A DNA stretch of 6,026 bases from Nitrospirota bacterium (GTDB lineage: Bacteria; Nitrospirota; Thermodesulfovibrionia; Thermodesulfovibrionales; SM23-35): contig JAOUJR010000114.1 in NCBI GenBank assembly GCA_029883145.1, positions 1-6,026 on the forward strand, read 5' to 3'. The translations under genes and the position numbers were made by a program. Positions 1 to 6,026 of this stretch are shown in pieces. The notes under the pieces were generated by a model, which was not told where the DNA came from, searched no databases, and saw nothing but the letters and a program-made list of their open reading frames with translations. Numbering within the stretch: the stretch's first letter is position 1; each line of letters starts with the position of its first letter.

Positions 1-1283
1 ATATAGAGAGGGCAGGCGAAGCAGTAATGCCTGCTGAACAGAAGAGAATCCATACATTTCTTGCAACATCTGATATTCATCTCAAGTATAAGTTGAAGAT
101 GGAGAGGGAAGAGGTGCTCGATGCGGCAGTGAGGGCTGTGAAAAGAGCCCGGCAATACACAGATGATGTGGAATTCTCCGCAGAGGACGCGACAAGGTCT
201 GACTGGGACTATCTTTGCAAGGTAACGGAAGAGGTAATTAAGGCAGGCGCAAAGACGGTAAATATCCCTGATACAGTTGGATACACAGTTCCTCAGGAAT
301 TCAGCGAACTTATTGAGTATCTCATGCATAAAGTGCCTAATATCGATAAGGCAGTCGTCTCTGTGCACTGTCATAACGACCTTGGACTTGCTGTTGCAAA
401 TTCACTTGCTGCTGTTTTGAAAGGCGCAGGTCAGGTAGAATGCACCATTAATGGTATCGGAGAGAGAGCAGGGAACGCCTCCTTAGAAGAGGTGGTAATG
501 TCACTCAAAACAAGACCTAAATTCTTTAATGTTGATACGAGAATAGTCACTGAAGAAATATACAGGAGCAGCCGCCTTGTCTCAAAGATAACAGGTATGG
601 TCGTTCAACCTAATAAGGCGATTGTTGGTGCAAATGCATTTGCGCATGAGGCTGGCATACACCAGGATGGTTTTCTTAAGGAACGTTCTACCTATGAGAT
701 AATGAGGCCTGAGGCTGTTGGAATACCACAATCCAAGCTTGTACTGGGAAAACATTCCGGAAGACATGCATTCAGGGCAAGGCTTAAAGAGCTAGGCTAT
801 GAGCTTTCAGATGAAGACCTCAATAAGGCATTTGAGAAGTTTAAACACCTTGCAGATCAGAAAAAATACATTTTTGATGATGACATTGAGGCACTCATAT
901 CAGAGCAGGTATCAAAGATACCGGAGGCATATAGTCTTGTTGAACTTTTTGTATCAAGCGGAACAAAACAAAAACCTACTTCCACGGTCACACTTAAGGT
1001 CGGTGAAAATTTGATCTACAGGACCGAACATGGTGACGGTCCTGTAGATGCAACATATAAAGCCATTGCTTCTATTACAGATACAAAAAGCAATCTTCTG
1101 AATTTTGAAGTAAAGGGCATTACCGGTGGAACTGACGCTCTTGGTGAAGTAATAGTCTCACTGGAAGAGGCAGGCAGGACAGTAAGAGGACACGGTGCTG
1201 ACACAGATATAATAGTAGCCTCTGCAAAAGCATATATCAATGCCCTGAATAAGCTGGCAGTGAGAAGAAAAATGTCATCATGA
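1..1283 (+). CDS. leuA: 2-isopropylmalate synthase, 5'-truncated by window edge
   Basis: This enzyme condenses acetyl-CoA with 2-oxoisovalerate to 2-isopropylmalate, the first committed step of leucine synthesis, in the cytoplasm. The frame is open from base 3, so eight codons precede the first ATG (base 27). That ATG lies inside the conserved catalytic domain, just before RIHTFLATS, so it is not the start. By comparison with E. coli LeuA roughly 80 N-terminal residues lie outside the window. Numbering from the Met at base 27, the HMGL-type TIM barrel shows the metal-binding HCHNDLG (114-120) and NGIGERAGN (142-150). The linker region holds [12 protein letters not shown] (204-215). The C-terminal LeuA allosteric domain (about 300-408) has [12 protein letters not shown] and [13 protein letters not shown], so feedback inhibition by leucine is likely. 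These features, including GIHQDG, favour LeuA over homocitrate synthase; citramalate synthase is less likely but not excluded. The stop overlaps the next gene's start by four bases. Confidence 0.95.
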   Translation, partial: IERAGEAVMPAEQKRIHTFLATSDIHLKYKLKMEREEVLDAAVRAVKRARQYTDDVEFSAEDATRSDWDYLCKVTEEVIKAGAKTVNIPDTVGYTVPQEFSELIEYLMHKVPNIDKAVVSVHCHNDLGLAVANSLAAVLKGAGQVECTINGIGERAGNASLEEVVMSLKTRPKFFNVDTRIVTEEIYRSSRLVSKITGMVVQPNKAIVGANAFAHEAGIHQDGFLKERSTYEIMRPEAVGIPQSKLVLGKHSGRHAFRARLKELGYELSDEDLNKAFEKFKHLADQKKYIFDDDIEALISEQVSKIPEAYSLVELFVSSGTKQKPTSTVTLKVGENLIYRTEHGDGPVDATYKAIASITDTKSNLLNFEVKGITGGTDALGEVIVSLEEAGRTVRGHGADTDIIVASAKAYINALNKLAVRRKMSS

Positions 1284-3019
1284 CTCTTTCTGAAAATGCT
1301 CTGAAGATACTCCAGCGGAGATATCTCAACAGGGGTGAGTCAGGAAATATCATAGAAACCCCTGAGGGGATGTTCATAAGAGTTGCAAAAACCGTTTCTT
1401 CTGCTGAAAGACAGTATAACAGCAGCCCTGAAGATTGGGAGAAGAAATTCTATACACTCATGGCAGACCTCAAATTCCTTCCAAATTCCCCTACCCTGAT
1501 GAATGCAGGAAAAGAGATGGGACAGCTTGCTGCATGTTTTGTGCTTCCTGTCGACGACTCTATGAAAAGTATCTTCGATACATTAAAAAATGCTGCGTTA
1601 ATCCTTCAGAGTGGCGGTGGCACAGGATTTTCATTTTCAAGACTCAGGCCAAAGGCAGACATTGTCCGATCAACAGGTGGCGTCGCAAGTGGCCCTGTAT
1701 CATTCATGAGGATTTACAACACTGCAACAGAGGTGATAAAGCAAGGCGGGGCAAGACGAGGGGCAAATATGGGTATCCTTCGTGTTGACCATCCAGATAT
1801 TTTGGATTTTATCAAAATAAAAAGGTCTGAAGGAGAACTCACCAATTTCAATATTTCTGTTTCAGTAACTGATTCATTTATGGATGCACTTAAAAATGAT
1901 GAAGAATATGAGCTTATAAACCCAAGGACTAAGACCGTAATTGGTAAAATAAAGGCGAAGATTGTATTTGACGCAATGGTAGAAAGTGCATGGGAGACAG
2001 GTGACCCTGGTGTTGTCTTTATTGACAGGATTAACAAAGCAAATCCGACACCCCATATTGGAAATATAGAATCAACAAACCCTTGTGGAGAGCAACCCCT
2101 GCTTCCTTACGAGGCATGTGTGTTAGGCTCTATAAACATATCGAAATATGTAAGACAACGGGTCTCCAGTCCACAATCAACAGTCAATAATATAAAGCAA
2201 CAAATAAATTTTGAAAGTCTTTCAGAGGATATAAAAACATCCGTACGGTTTTTAGATAATTGTATAGATGTGAATAAATATCCAATTTCCGCGATAGAAG
2301 AGATGCATAAAGGCAACAGGAAGATTGGACTTGGTGTTATGGGATGGGCTGACATGTTGATACTGCTCGGCATTCCCTATAACCACAAAAAAGCATTTCG
2401 CCTTGCACGAAATATGATGAAATATATACGAGATACCGCAAGACAGGCATCTGTGGAACTTGCTGAGGAAAGGGGGCGGTTCCCAAATTTCAAGGGCTCT
2501 GTGTATGATGCTCCCGGTATGCCTCGTGTCAGAAATGCAACAACCACGACAATAGCACCAACAGGTACACTTTCGATCATTGCAGACTGTTCAAGCGGTA
2601 TCGAGCCATTATTTGCACTTGCATATAAGAGACTTATATTGGACTCAGAACTTTATGAGATTAACAAATATTTTTTCGAGATTGCTCAAAACAGAGGATT
2701 TTATAGTGATGAACTGAGAGAAAAAGTCACTGCAAAAGGGTACCTGAGAGGCATTAAAGAGGTTCCAAATGAAATAAAGAGGCTTTTTAAAACAGCGATT
2801 GAAATTCCTCCTGAAGACCATATAGAAATGCAGGCATGTTTTCAGGAATACACTGATAACGCAGTATCGAAAACCATCAATATGCCCTATAGATCAAAAA
2901 AAGAGGATGTTGCAAAGGCATTTTTGTTTGCATATGAAAAGGGCTGTAAAGGGATTACAATTTTCAGATATGGAACAGCGAAGAAAGGGACATTGGTAAG
3001 GTTTTCAGATACAGATTAA
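1280..3019 (+). CDS. nrdJ: Adenosylcobalamin-dependent (class II) ribonucleotide reductase
   Basis: This enzyme reduces ribonucleotides to deoxyribonucleotides for DNA synthesis, using a thiyl radical made from adenosylcobalamin, so it needs no oxygen and no NrdB subunit. The 579-residue protein has the redox pair Cys86 (LAACFVLP) and Cys280 ([10 protein letters not shown]), the thiyl-radical Cys269 within NPCGE (267-271, with Asn267 and Glu271), the [11 protein letters not shown] segment (155-165) and the phosphate-binding APTGT (426-430). There is no N-terminal ATP-cone: the protein begins directly with the [13 protein letters not shown] segment. Two oddities stand out. A polar stretch at about 292-310 interrupts the usual sequence after SINISKYV. 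The C-terminus stops at residue 579, shortly after GITIFRYG, with no CxxC pair; the last cysteine is Cys556. The start ATG overlaps the leuA stop (ATGA) with only a weak GAGAAG upstream, which suggests translational coupling. The absence of a neighbouring nrdB and the overall pattern favour class II over class I. Confidence 0.93.
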   Translation: MTLSENALKILQRRYLNRGESGNIIETPEGMFIRVAKTVSSAERQYNSSPEDWEKKFYTLMADLKFLPNSPTLMNAGKEMGQLAACFVLPVDDSMKSIFDTLKNAALILQSGGGTGFSFSRLRPKADIVRSTGGVASGPVSFMRIYNTATEVIKQGGARRGANMGILRVDHPDILDFIKIKRSEGELTNFNISVSVTDSFMDALKNDEEYELINPRTKTVIGKIKAKIVFDAMVESAWETGDPGVVFIDRINKANPTPHIGNIESTNPCGEQPLLPYEACVLGSINISKYVRQRVSSPQSTVNNIKQQINFESLSEDIKTSVRFLDNCIDVNKYPISAIEEMHKGNRKIGLGVMGWADMLILLGIPYNHKKAFRLARNMMKYIRDTARQASVELAEERGRFPNFKGSVYDAPGMPRVRNATTTTIAPTGTLSIIADCSSGIEPLFALAYKRLILDSELYEINKYFFEIAQNRGFYSDELREKVTAKGYLRGIKEVPNEIKRLFKTAIEIPPEDHIEMQACFQEYTDNAVSKTINMPYRSKKEDVAKAFLFAYEKGCKGITIFRYGTAKKGTLVRFSDTD

Positions 3020-3041
3020 TCCTCATAATGCATCCTTCAGT

Positions 3042-3470
3042 TTAAGTAGTGATTTCTTGTATTAACTTTTGAACCTTTTCCTTTATCTCATCTCTTGCAC
3101 GTCTGAATTCTTTCAAGATATCTTCTTCTGTTCCTATAGTCCCCACAGGGTCTTTAATTGGCCAGTAGATACGTTTTATTCCAGGTGGAGTTATCGGGCA
3201 GTATTCTTCTGCATTTACACAAAGGGTTATGATGATATCCATCTGCCTGAGTAATTCTTCATCGATCTCCTTTGAGTCCTGTTTCGATATATCAATACCA
3301 ACCTCTTTCATGACTGCAATTGCCCTTCTATGAACACCCGCAGTCATAAGTCCAGCGCTATACACTTTTATGAGATCTTTCCCAAATTTTTTTGCAAAGC
3401 CTTCTGCCATCTGACTACGGCAGGAATTCGCAGTACATAAAAACATAATTTTTTTCTTTTTCATCGTCAT
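3042..3470 (-). CDS. arsC: Arsenate reductase, thioredoxin-coupled, LMW-phosphatase fold
   Basis: This enzyme reduces arsenate to arsenite in the cytoplasm through a cysteine relay recharged by thioredoxin. The 142-residue protein has the P-loop Cys12-TANSC-Arg18 followed by Ser19 (CX5R), the two relay cysteines Cys84 and Cys91 spaced seven apart, and Asp107 in WPIKDP. This is the same layout as S. aureus ArsC (Cys10, Cys82, Cys89, Asp105), which separates it from plain LMW tyrosine phosphatases that lack the relay pair. The start could be Met1 or Met3; Met1 has a weak AGAAAAG about seven bases upstream. No arsR, arsB or acr3 is visible nearby, so the gene is not part of a compact ars operon here. 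It is convergent with nrdJ (22 bases between stops) and lies 136 bases downstream of the exported-protein gene on the same strand. Confidence 0.92.
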   Translation of the reverse strand: MTMKKKKIMFLCTANSCRSQMAEGFAKKFGKDLIKVYSAGLMTAGVHRRAIAVMKEVGIDISKQDSKEIDEELLRQMDIIITLCVNAEEYCPITPPGIKRIYWPIKDPVGTIGTEEDILKEFRRARDEIKEKVQKLIQEITT

Positions 3471-3567
3471 ACTATATCTTTTCTACCAAAATATAAAAAC
3501 AGAAAAGAAAATATTTATATCATGGCACAGAGGACACGAATTTTTCTCAGTCATTCCACAATATAAT

Positions 3568-3594
3568 AGCCCTGCACCGGCTCATAACAGGGCT
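3568..3594 (-). terminator. Hairpin downstream of the exported-protein gene, possible terminator
   Basis: A perfect 7-bp inverted repeat (AGCCCTG at 3568-3574 and CAGGGCT at 3588-3594) encloses a 13-base loop. It starts 12 bases past the stop of the minus-strand gene ending at 3607. The following transcript bases (ATTATATT) are A/T-rich but not a real U-tract, so termination may be weak or partial. The position directly after the stop codon supports a role in ending or stabilising that transcript, and in separating it from arsC. Confidence 0.5.
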
Positions 3595-3606
3595 CTTTGG
3601 TTTATA

Positions 3607-4062
3607 TTATCTTCTCCAGCCTGACCATGCAGGAATTCCATTATCATCCCTGAGTTTCAGAATATTGTCCCCTTTCTTTACTTCAGAGGCAATAATGGCT
3701 GGCTTGCCCTGGAATGTGACCCTTGAACCTTTAACCTCAATCTTATCTCCTTTCTCAATCTTTGTATCGAGTCTCTCTATATACCATCCTGGTCCAAGAT
3801 GTACAGGGATCGTCTCTTTGTCTGTTTTTAATATAAGGTGAATGCCATAATGCATTCCCTTCATCGGTGTGACTTTATCAATGGACTCAACAGTTCCGGA
3901 TATAGTCTCAACTGTTGCAGGGTTGTACATCTTTTGATATTTAGTTCCCATGCCCCATCCACCACTTCCACGCCAGCCTTTCCACGACTGAGCAAGGGCT
4001 ATCGATGTGGTTAAAAGTATTGATATCGCAACCACTAACCAGATGATACTTTTTACTCTCAC
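3607..4062 (-). CDS. Exported small protein, OB-fold-like, C-terminal WSGWRR; function unknown
   Basis: A 151-residue protein with a signal peptide: MRVK, then a hydrophobic run (residues 6-22) and a probable cleavage after ALA24, giving a periplasmic or secreted protein of about 127 residues. The mature N-terminus is rich in Gly and Trp (26-38). It is followed by a beta-rich region (about 51-128) with SGTVESID, HYGIHLILKT, VHLGPGWYI, GDKIEVKGSRV and GKPAIIASEV, which resembles small OB-fold or BOF-like periplasmic proteins. The tail is LKLRDDNGIPAWSGWRR. Similar small exported proteins with this ending are, as I recall, common in Deltaproteobacteria and Nitrospirota, without an established role. 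The start is GTG at 4062-4060, chosen because AGGAGG lies five bases upstream. It has no cysteine, so it is not a c-type cytochrome. His71, His75 and His88 could bind metal, but this is speculation. Confidence 0.8.
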   Translation of the reverse strand: MRVKSIIWLVVAISILLTTSIALAQSWKGWRGSGGWGMGTKYQKMYNPATVETISGTVESIDKVTPMKGMHYGIHLILKTDKETIPVHLGPGWYIERLDTKIEKGDKIEVKGSRVTFQGKPAIIASEVKKGDNILKLRDDNGIPAWSGWRR

Positions 4063-4065
4063 AAC

Positions 4066-4074
4066 TCCCTCCTT
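4066..4074 (-). promoter_or_regulatory. Strong Shine-Dalgarno site fixing a GTG start
   Basis: On the minus strand this reads AAGGAGGGA, with AGGAGG five bases before the GTG at 4062-4060. It decides the start of the exported protein. A signal peptide begins immediately at this codon, which agrees. Confidence 0.8.
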
Positions 4075-4094
4075 GAGCCGGATTAGTTAAATCA

Positions 4095-4123
4095 AACATA
4101 ACACTTAAATGTCTGTCATTCAA
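4095..4123 (-). promoter_or_regulatory. Candidate sigma70-type promoter for the exported-protein gene
   Basis: On the minus strand, TTGAAT (4123-4118) and TATGTT (4100-4095) are separated by 17 bases. Each matches four of six consensus positions. Transcription would start roughly 25 bases before the GTG start, leaving room for the strong ribosome-binding site. The region is AT-rich, so chance matches are likely and this is only a candidate. Confidence 0.3.
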
Positions 4124-4209
4124 CTATCCTTATAGCAACTGCTGCGCCAGATATAAAACCTTTAAAAATCAACCTGTTGGATATGAGGGCCTTTTAAAAA
4201 AGTATATTT

Positions 4210-4229
4210 TTTGCATTTATACGTGCAAA
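4210..4229 (-). terminator. Weak hairpin downstream of sufB, possible terminator
   Basis: A 6-bp inverted repeat (TTTGCA and TGCAAA, 8-base loop) lies 30 bases after the sufB stop. On the minus strand it is followed by a T6 run about ten bases further on. The stem has only two G-C pairs and the T-run is not adjacent, so this is a poor intrinsic terminator. The rest of the 196-base spacer shows only AT-rich sequence and the candidate promoter noted separately. Confidence 0.25.
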
Positions 4230-4258
4230 GATTGCATTGATTTTCTATATTTCTCTCT

Positions 4259-5194
4259 TTATCTAAGTATCCCCTTTACTATCACATCCACAGCCTCTTC
4301 TGGAGTGAGTCCATGCGCCATAAGTGTCTCAAGCTGTCTTTTATCAACACTCCCAATAGCAGCTTCATGAGTTACTTTTGCAAGCGAGTTTGTAACATTC
4401 ACAATGGGGATTGCCTTTGCAACTGCTTTATCCTTCACTATCTCCATGCAATCCACATGACCTCGGGCACCGGCAGCATTGCCTTCGGTAATGCCTGTAA
4501 TCTCTGCGGTTGCCTCATCTTCAATGGCAACCCTTGTCTTTATTAGACCTTTTGAATTTTCTCCTGAAAGCACAACCTTTTCCTTTATTTTTATTTCATC
4601 ATTTGCATGACCGAATACACGTGCTATTAATTCAGCCACCGCATTTTCACCTGCGTCGACTGTATAATCTATTTCAAGTTTACCAACCCTACCACTGGTT
4701 AGTGTAAAGTCTGTAAAATATCTGCCATTCTTGCCAACTTTCACAACTGCTTTCGGGATCACCTCTATGCCACCATAAAATCCATGATAATGGGTCTCAG
4801 AATATCTCATTTCTGCACCCTCACCAATCTCAACCACTGCATCCATAATGTGTTTTACCTTCTCAGCCTTCGGAAATATGCAATGGGCTATGAAATGTGC
4901 AGATGCATTTCTCTCAAGTCTCACATCCATTTTGATTTTCTGCGTTCCCTTTTTGTGAAGGATGCCAAAACACATATGAACAGGATTTTTAATCTTTACA
5001 CCTTCTTTAACAGTAACCTGTGCACTAATCCCTGTAAGTGTCTCCTTTGCGCTAACCTCAAGCCCATCAATGCCTCTCATACTTAACACCTTATGACCAC
5101 TTGCAACAAGATGTGCTATCTCTTTATTTGCAAAAATCCCTTTATCCGGTCCCGCCTCTCCAAACGCCTTCATTAATTCTTCAAGTTCAGACAT
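4259..5194 (-). CDS. sufB: SufB/SufD-family Fe-S cluster scaffold, short (minimal SUF-like) form
   Basis: This is the scaffold partner of SufC, on which Fe-S clusters are probably built in the cytoplasm. From the ATG at 5194 the protein is 311 residues, well short of E. coli SufB (495) and lacking its long N-terminal region. The core beta-helix domain is present: residues GHVDCMEIV (246-253) align with the TQCDSLLI region of E. coli SufB, placing Cys249 at its key Cys405. Further along, NVTNSLAKVTHEAAIGSVDKRQL contains the THEA segment matching the conserved EHEA, and AHGLTPEEAVDVIVKGIL (293-310) is the typical C-terminal SufB/D ending. Other cysteines are Cys75 and Cys105. The start at 5194 is preferred over an in-frame ATG 40 codons upstream because that stretch lies inside sufC. 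GGAGG lies nine bases before 5194, and sufC and sufB then overlap by only 8 bases (ATGTCTGA). No second SufB/D paralogue is visible, so a SufB homodimer with SufC is likely. Confidence 0.9.
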   Translation of the reverse strand: MSELEELMKAFGEAGPDKGIFANKEIAHLVASGHKVLSMRGIDGLEVSAKETLTGISAQVTVKEGVKIKNPVHMCFGILHKKGTQKIKMDVRLERNASAHFIAHCIFPKAEKVKHIMDAVVEIGEGAEMRYSETHYHGFYGGIEVIPKAVVKVGKNGRYFTDFTLTSGRVGKLEIDYTVDAGENAVAELIARVFGHANDEIKIKEKVVLSGENSKGLIKTRVAIEDEATAEITGITEGNAAGARGHVDCMEIVKDKAVAKAIPIVNVTNSLAKVTHEAAIGSVDKRQLETLMAHGLTPEEAVDVIVKGILR

Positions 5195-5903
5195 ACAGAC
5201 ATACCTCCCCATCGCAAACAAGGCACTTCCTTGATTTATAGTATTCTGCAACCTTTTGAGGTTCTCCTGAGCAAATAATTCGTCCATAGCACATTTGTGA
5301 TGCCCTGTCAGCAATTAATGCTATCTCCTCTCTATGGGTAATCAGGAGAACAGAGGAGCCGTTCTTTTTAAAGACGTTAATCACATTAATAATATCTTGT
5401 GTTGATAGCATGTCTATCCCTGAGTCTGGTTCATCAAGGATTGCAAGTTTTGGATTTAACGCAAGGATAGATGCAAGTTCAATCCTCTTTCTTTCACCAC
5501 CACTTAAAGATTTATCAACCATTCTGTTTAGGTAAAGTTCAGAGTGAAGGCCCACTAATTCGAGATAAGATGAAGGATTGACTTCCTTATTTTTGAGAGC
5601 GAGATAATTTTTTACAGAAATCCCCTCAAATCTTACAGGCTCCTGCCATGCCATTGATATGCCGAGCTGGGCCCTTTCGTGAATCTTAAGGTCATTGATT
5701 ACCCTGCTGTCAAATACTACCTCTCCAGATGTCGGTTTATATCCCTCACATCCCATTATCAGATAAGCAAGGGTGCTTTTACCTGTTCCGTTTGTACCGA
5801 GAAGGGCATGAATTTCAGATGACTCCAATTTTAATGAAAAATCATCAAGGATTTTCTTATTGTTAACCTCGAAGGTTAGGTTATTAATTTCAAGGATGGA
5901 CAT
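5187..5903 (-). CDS. sufC: SufC-type Fe-S assembly ATPase with C-terminal cysteine cluster
   Basis: This is the ABC-family ATPase that drives conformational change in the SufB/D scaffold; it is soluble and not a transporter. The 238-residue protein has Walker A GTNGTGKST (36-44), Q-loop Gln87 in MAWQEPVRFEG, the signature LSGGERKR (133-140), Walker B LAILDEPDSGID (153-164, catalytic Glu158) and the H-loop His190 in ITHREE. The MAWQEP segment and DEPDSGID are characteristic of SufC rather than of importer ATPases. The tail is unusual: Cys227, Cys230 and Cys235 form CxxCx4C within the last 12 residues, which E. coli SufC does not have. The start ATG at 5903 follows an ideal GGAGGTGAT with about 12 bases from GGAGG. 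The stop overlaps the sufB start by 8 bases, and the last codons (DGEV) double as the sufB ribosome-binding site. The gene follows a small membrane ORF by one base. Confidence 0.95.
   Translation of the reverse strand: MSILEINNLTFEVNNKKILDDFSLKLESSEIHALLGTNGTGKSTLAYLIMGCEGYKPTSGEVVFDSRVINDLKIHERAQLGISMAWQEPVRFEGISVKNYLALKNKEVNPSSYLELVGLHSELYLNRMVDKSLSGGERKRIELASILALNPKLAILDEPDSGIDMLSTQDIINVINVFKKNGSSVLLITHREEIALIADRASQMCYGRIICSGEPQKVAEYYKSRKCLVCDGEVCLYV
5203..5210 (-). promoter_or_regulatory. Ribosome-binding site of sufB inside sufC
   Basis: GGGGAGGT on the minus strand lies within the final codons of sufC, with GGAGG nine bases before the ATG at 5194. It decides the sufB start and indicates coupled translation of the two genes. 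Confidence 0.75.
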
Positions 5904-5904
5904 C

Positions 5905-6026
5905 TTATTTTATCACCTCCACAATCACCGGTATATATTCCTTTTTTGCCCCTTTTTTTCGGAAAAGAAAAAGTATAATTATGCCGGCAATCAGTCCACA
6001 CATTCCAAACAGCGCACTCATGATGT
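5905..6026 (-). CDS. Small one-helix membrane protein, or C-terminus of a longer one, open at right edge
   Basis: An unrecognised short frame directly upstream of sufC. From the ATG at 6021 it encodes 38 residues: a short N-terminus, one hydrophobic helix (about residues 3-20, rich in Ile, Leu and Gly, with Cys8), then a basic RKKGAKK stretch and a short hydrophobic end (YIPVIVEVIK). The positive residues after the helix predict a cytoplasmic C-terminus. The frame stays open through the five bases before this ATG, so the true start may lie outside the window and this could be the last helix of a larger membrane protein. Its TAA stop is one base before the sufC ATG, and the sufC ribosome-binding site (GGAGGTGAT) lies within its last codons, so co-translation with sufC is likely. 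No function can be assigned. Confidence 0.5.
   Translation of the reverse strand, partial: IMSALFGMCGLIAGIIILFLFRKKGAKKEYIPVIVEVIK
5912..5920 (-). promoter_or_regulatory. Near-perfect Shine-Dalgarno site of sufC
   Basis: GGAGGTGAT on the minus strand is a full match to the anti-SD end of 16S rRNA. It lies ahead of the ATG at 5903, slightly far if measured from GGAGG (12 bases). It overlaps the 3' end of the upstream small ORF. Confidence 0.75.

Noticed and set aside
27..29. ATG as the leuA start
   Set aside because: The frame is open to the window edge, and this Met lies within the conserved catalytic domain shortly before the RIHTF motif.
2151..2212. Possible intein in nrdJ (a common intein host)
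   Set aside because: The irregular stretch is only about 20 residues and has no splice-junction Cys/Ser and His-Asn pattern.
3941..4123. 60-residue minus-strand open frame beginning upstream of the exported-protein gene
   Set aside because: It overlaps the exported-protein gene in another frame, has no recognisable motif, and the strong ribosome-binding site points to the GTG at 4062 in the other frame.
4159..4201. Near-direct repeat CCTTTAAAAA / CCTTTTAAAAA in the spacer after sufB
   Set aside because: Two copies in AT-rich sequence with different spacing context are easily due to chance; no array or operator symmetry is seen.
4784..5086. 100-residue plus-strand open frame antisense to sufB
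   Set aside because: Its composition is that of a shadow of sufB, with no plausible domain and no ribosome-binding site support.
5195..5314. Longer SufB starting at the ATG at 5314, adding 40 residues
   Set aside because: The extra stretch lies entirely within the well-supported sufC frame and has no SufB/D similarity, while the ATG at 5194 has a good ribosome-binding site.

Overview
The window reads as ordinary chromosomal DNA of an anaerobic or microaerophilic bacterium. By eye it is moderately AT-rich. It carries a B12-dependent (class II) ribonucleotide reductase, a two-gene SUF-like Fe-S assembly module of the kind known from anaerobes and archaea, and a small exported protein with an OB-fold-like look. 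This mix would suit Nitrospirota (Thermodesulfovibrio-like) or a Desulfobacterota relative. That placement is an inference and no rRNA is present to test it. I see no mobile element, CRISPR array, tRNA or rRNA.

Left part (1-3019, plus strand): the 3' portion of leuA (2-isopropylmalate synthase, leucine biosynthesis) enters from the left edge. It overlaps by four bases (ATGA) a complete class II ribonucleotide reductase gene, nrdJ. The two are probably translationally coupled, although their pathways are unrelated. The reductase has all its active-site cysteines but ends soon after the barrel and lacks a cysteine-pair tail.

Middle (3042-4062, minus strand): a thioredoxin-type arsenate reductase (arsC) converges on nrdJ with only 22 bases between the stops. 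Upstream of it, separated by 136 bases containing a clear hairpin, is a 151-residue secreted protein. That gene starts at GTG behind a strong ribosome-binding site, and the protein ends in a Trp-rich WSGWRR motif. Its function is unknown. A 196-base spacer (4063-4258) carries a candidate promoter and a weak hairpin.

Right part (4259-6026, minus strand): a compact operon is read leftward. A short one-helix membrane ORF, open at the right edge, is followed one base later by sufC (ATPase), which overlaps sufB (short SufB/SufD scaffold) by 8 bases. No sufS, sufD, sufE or sufU is visible. The pair therefore looks like the minimal SUF-like arrangement (SMS/SmsCB). SufC ends in a three-cysteine cluster that canonical SufC lacks.

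I did not find a clearly new multi-gene system. The best leads are the cysteine tail of SufC in the minimal Suf pair, the tail-less class II reductase, and the unassigned exported WSGWRR protein.
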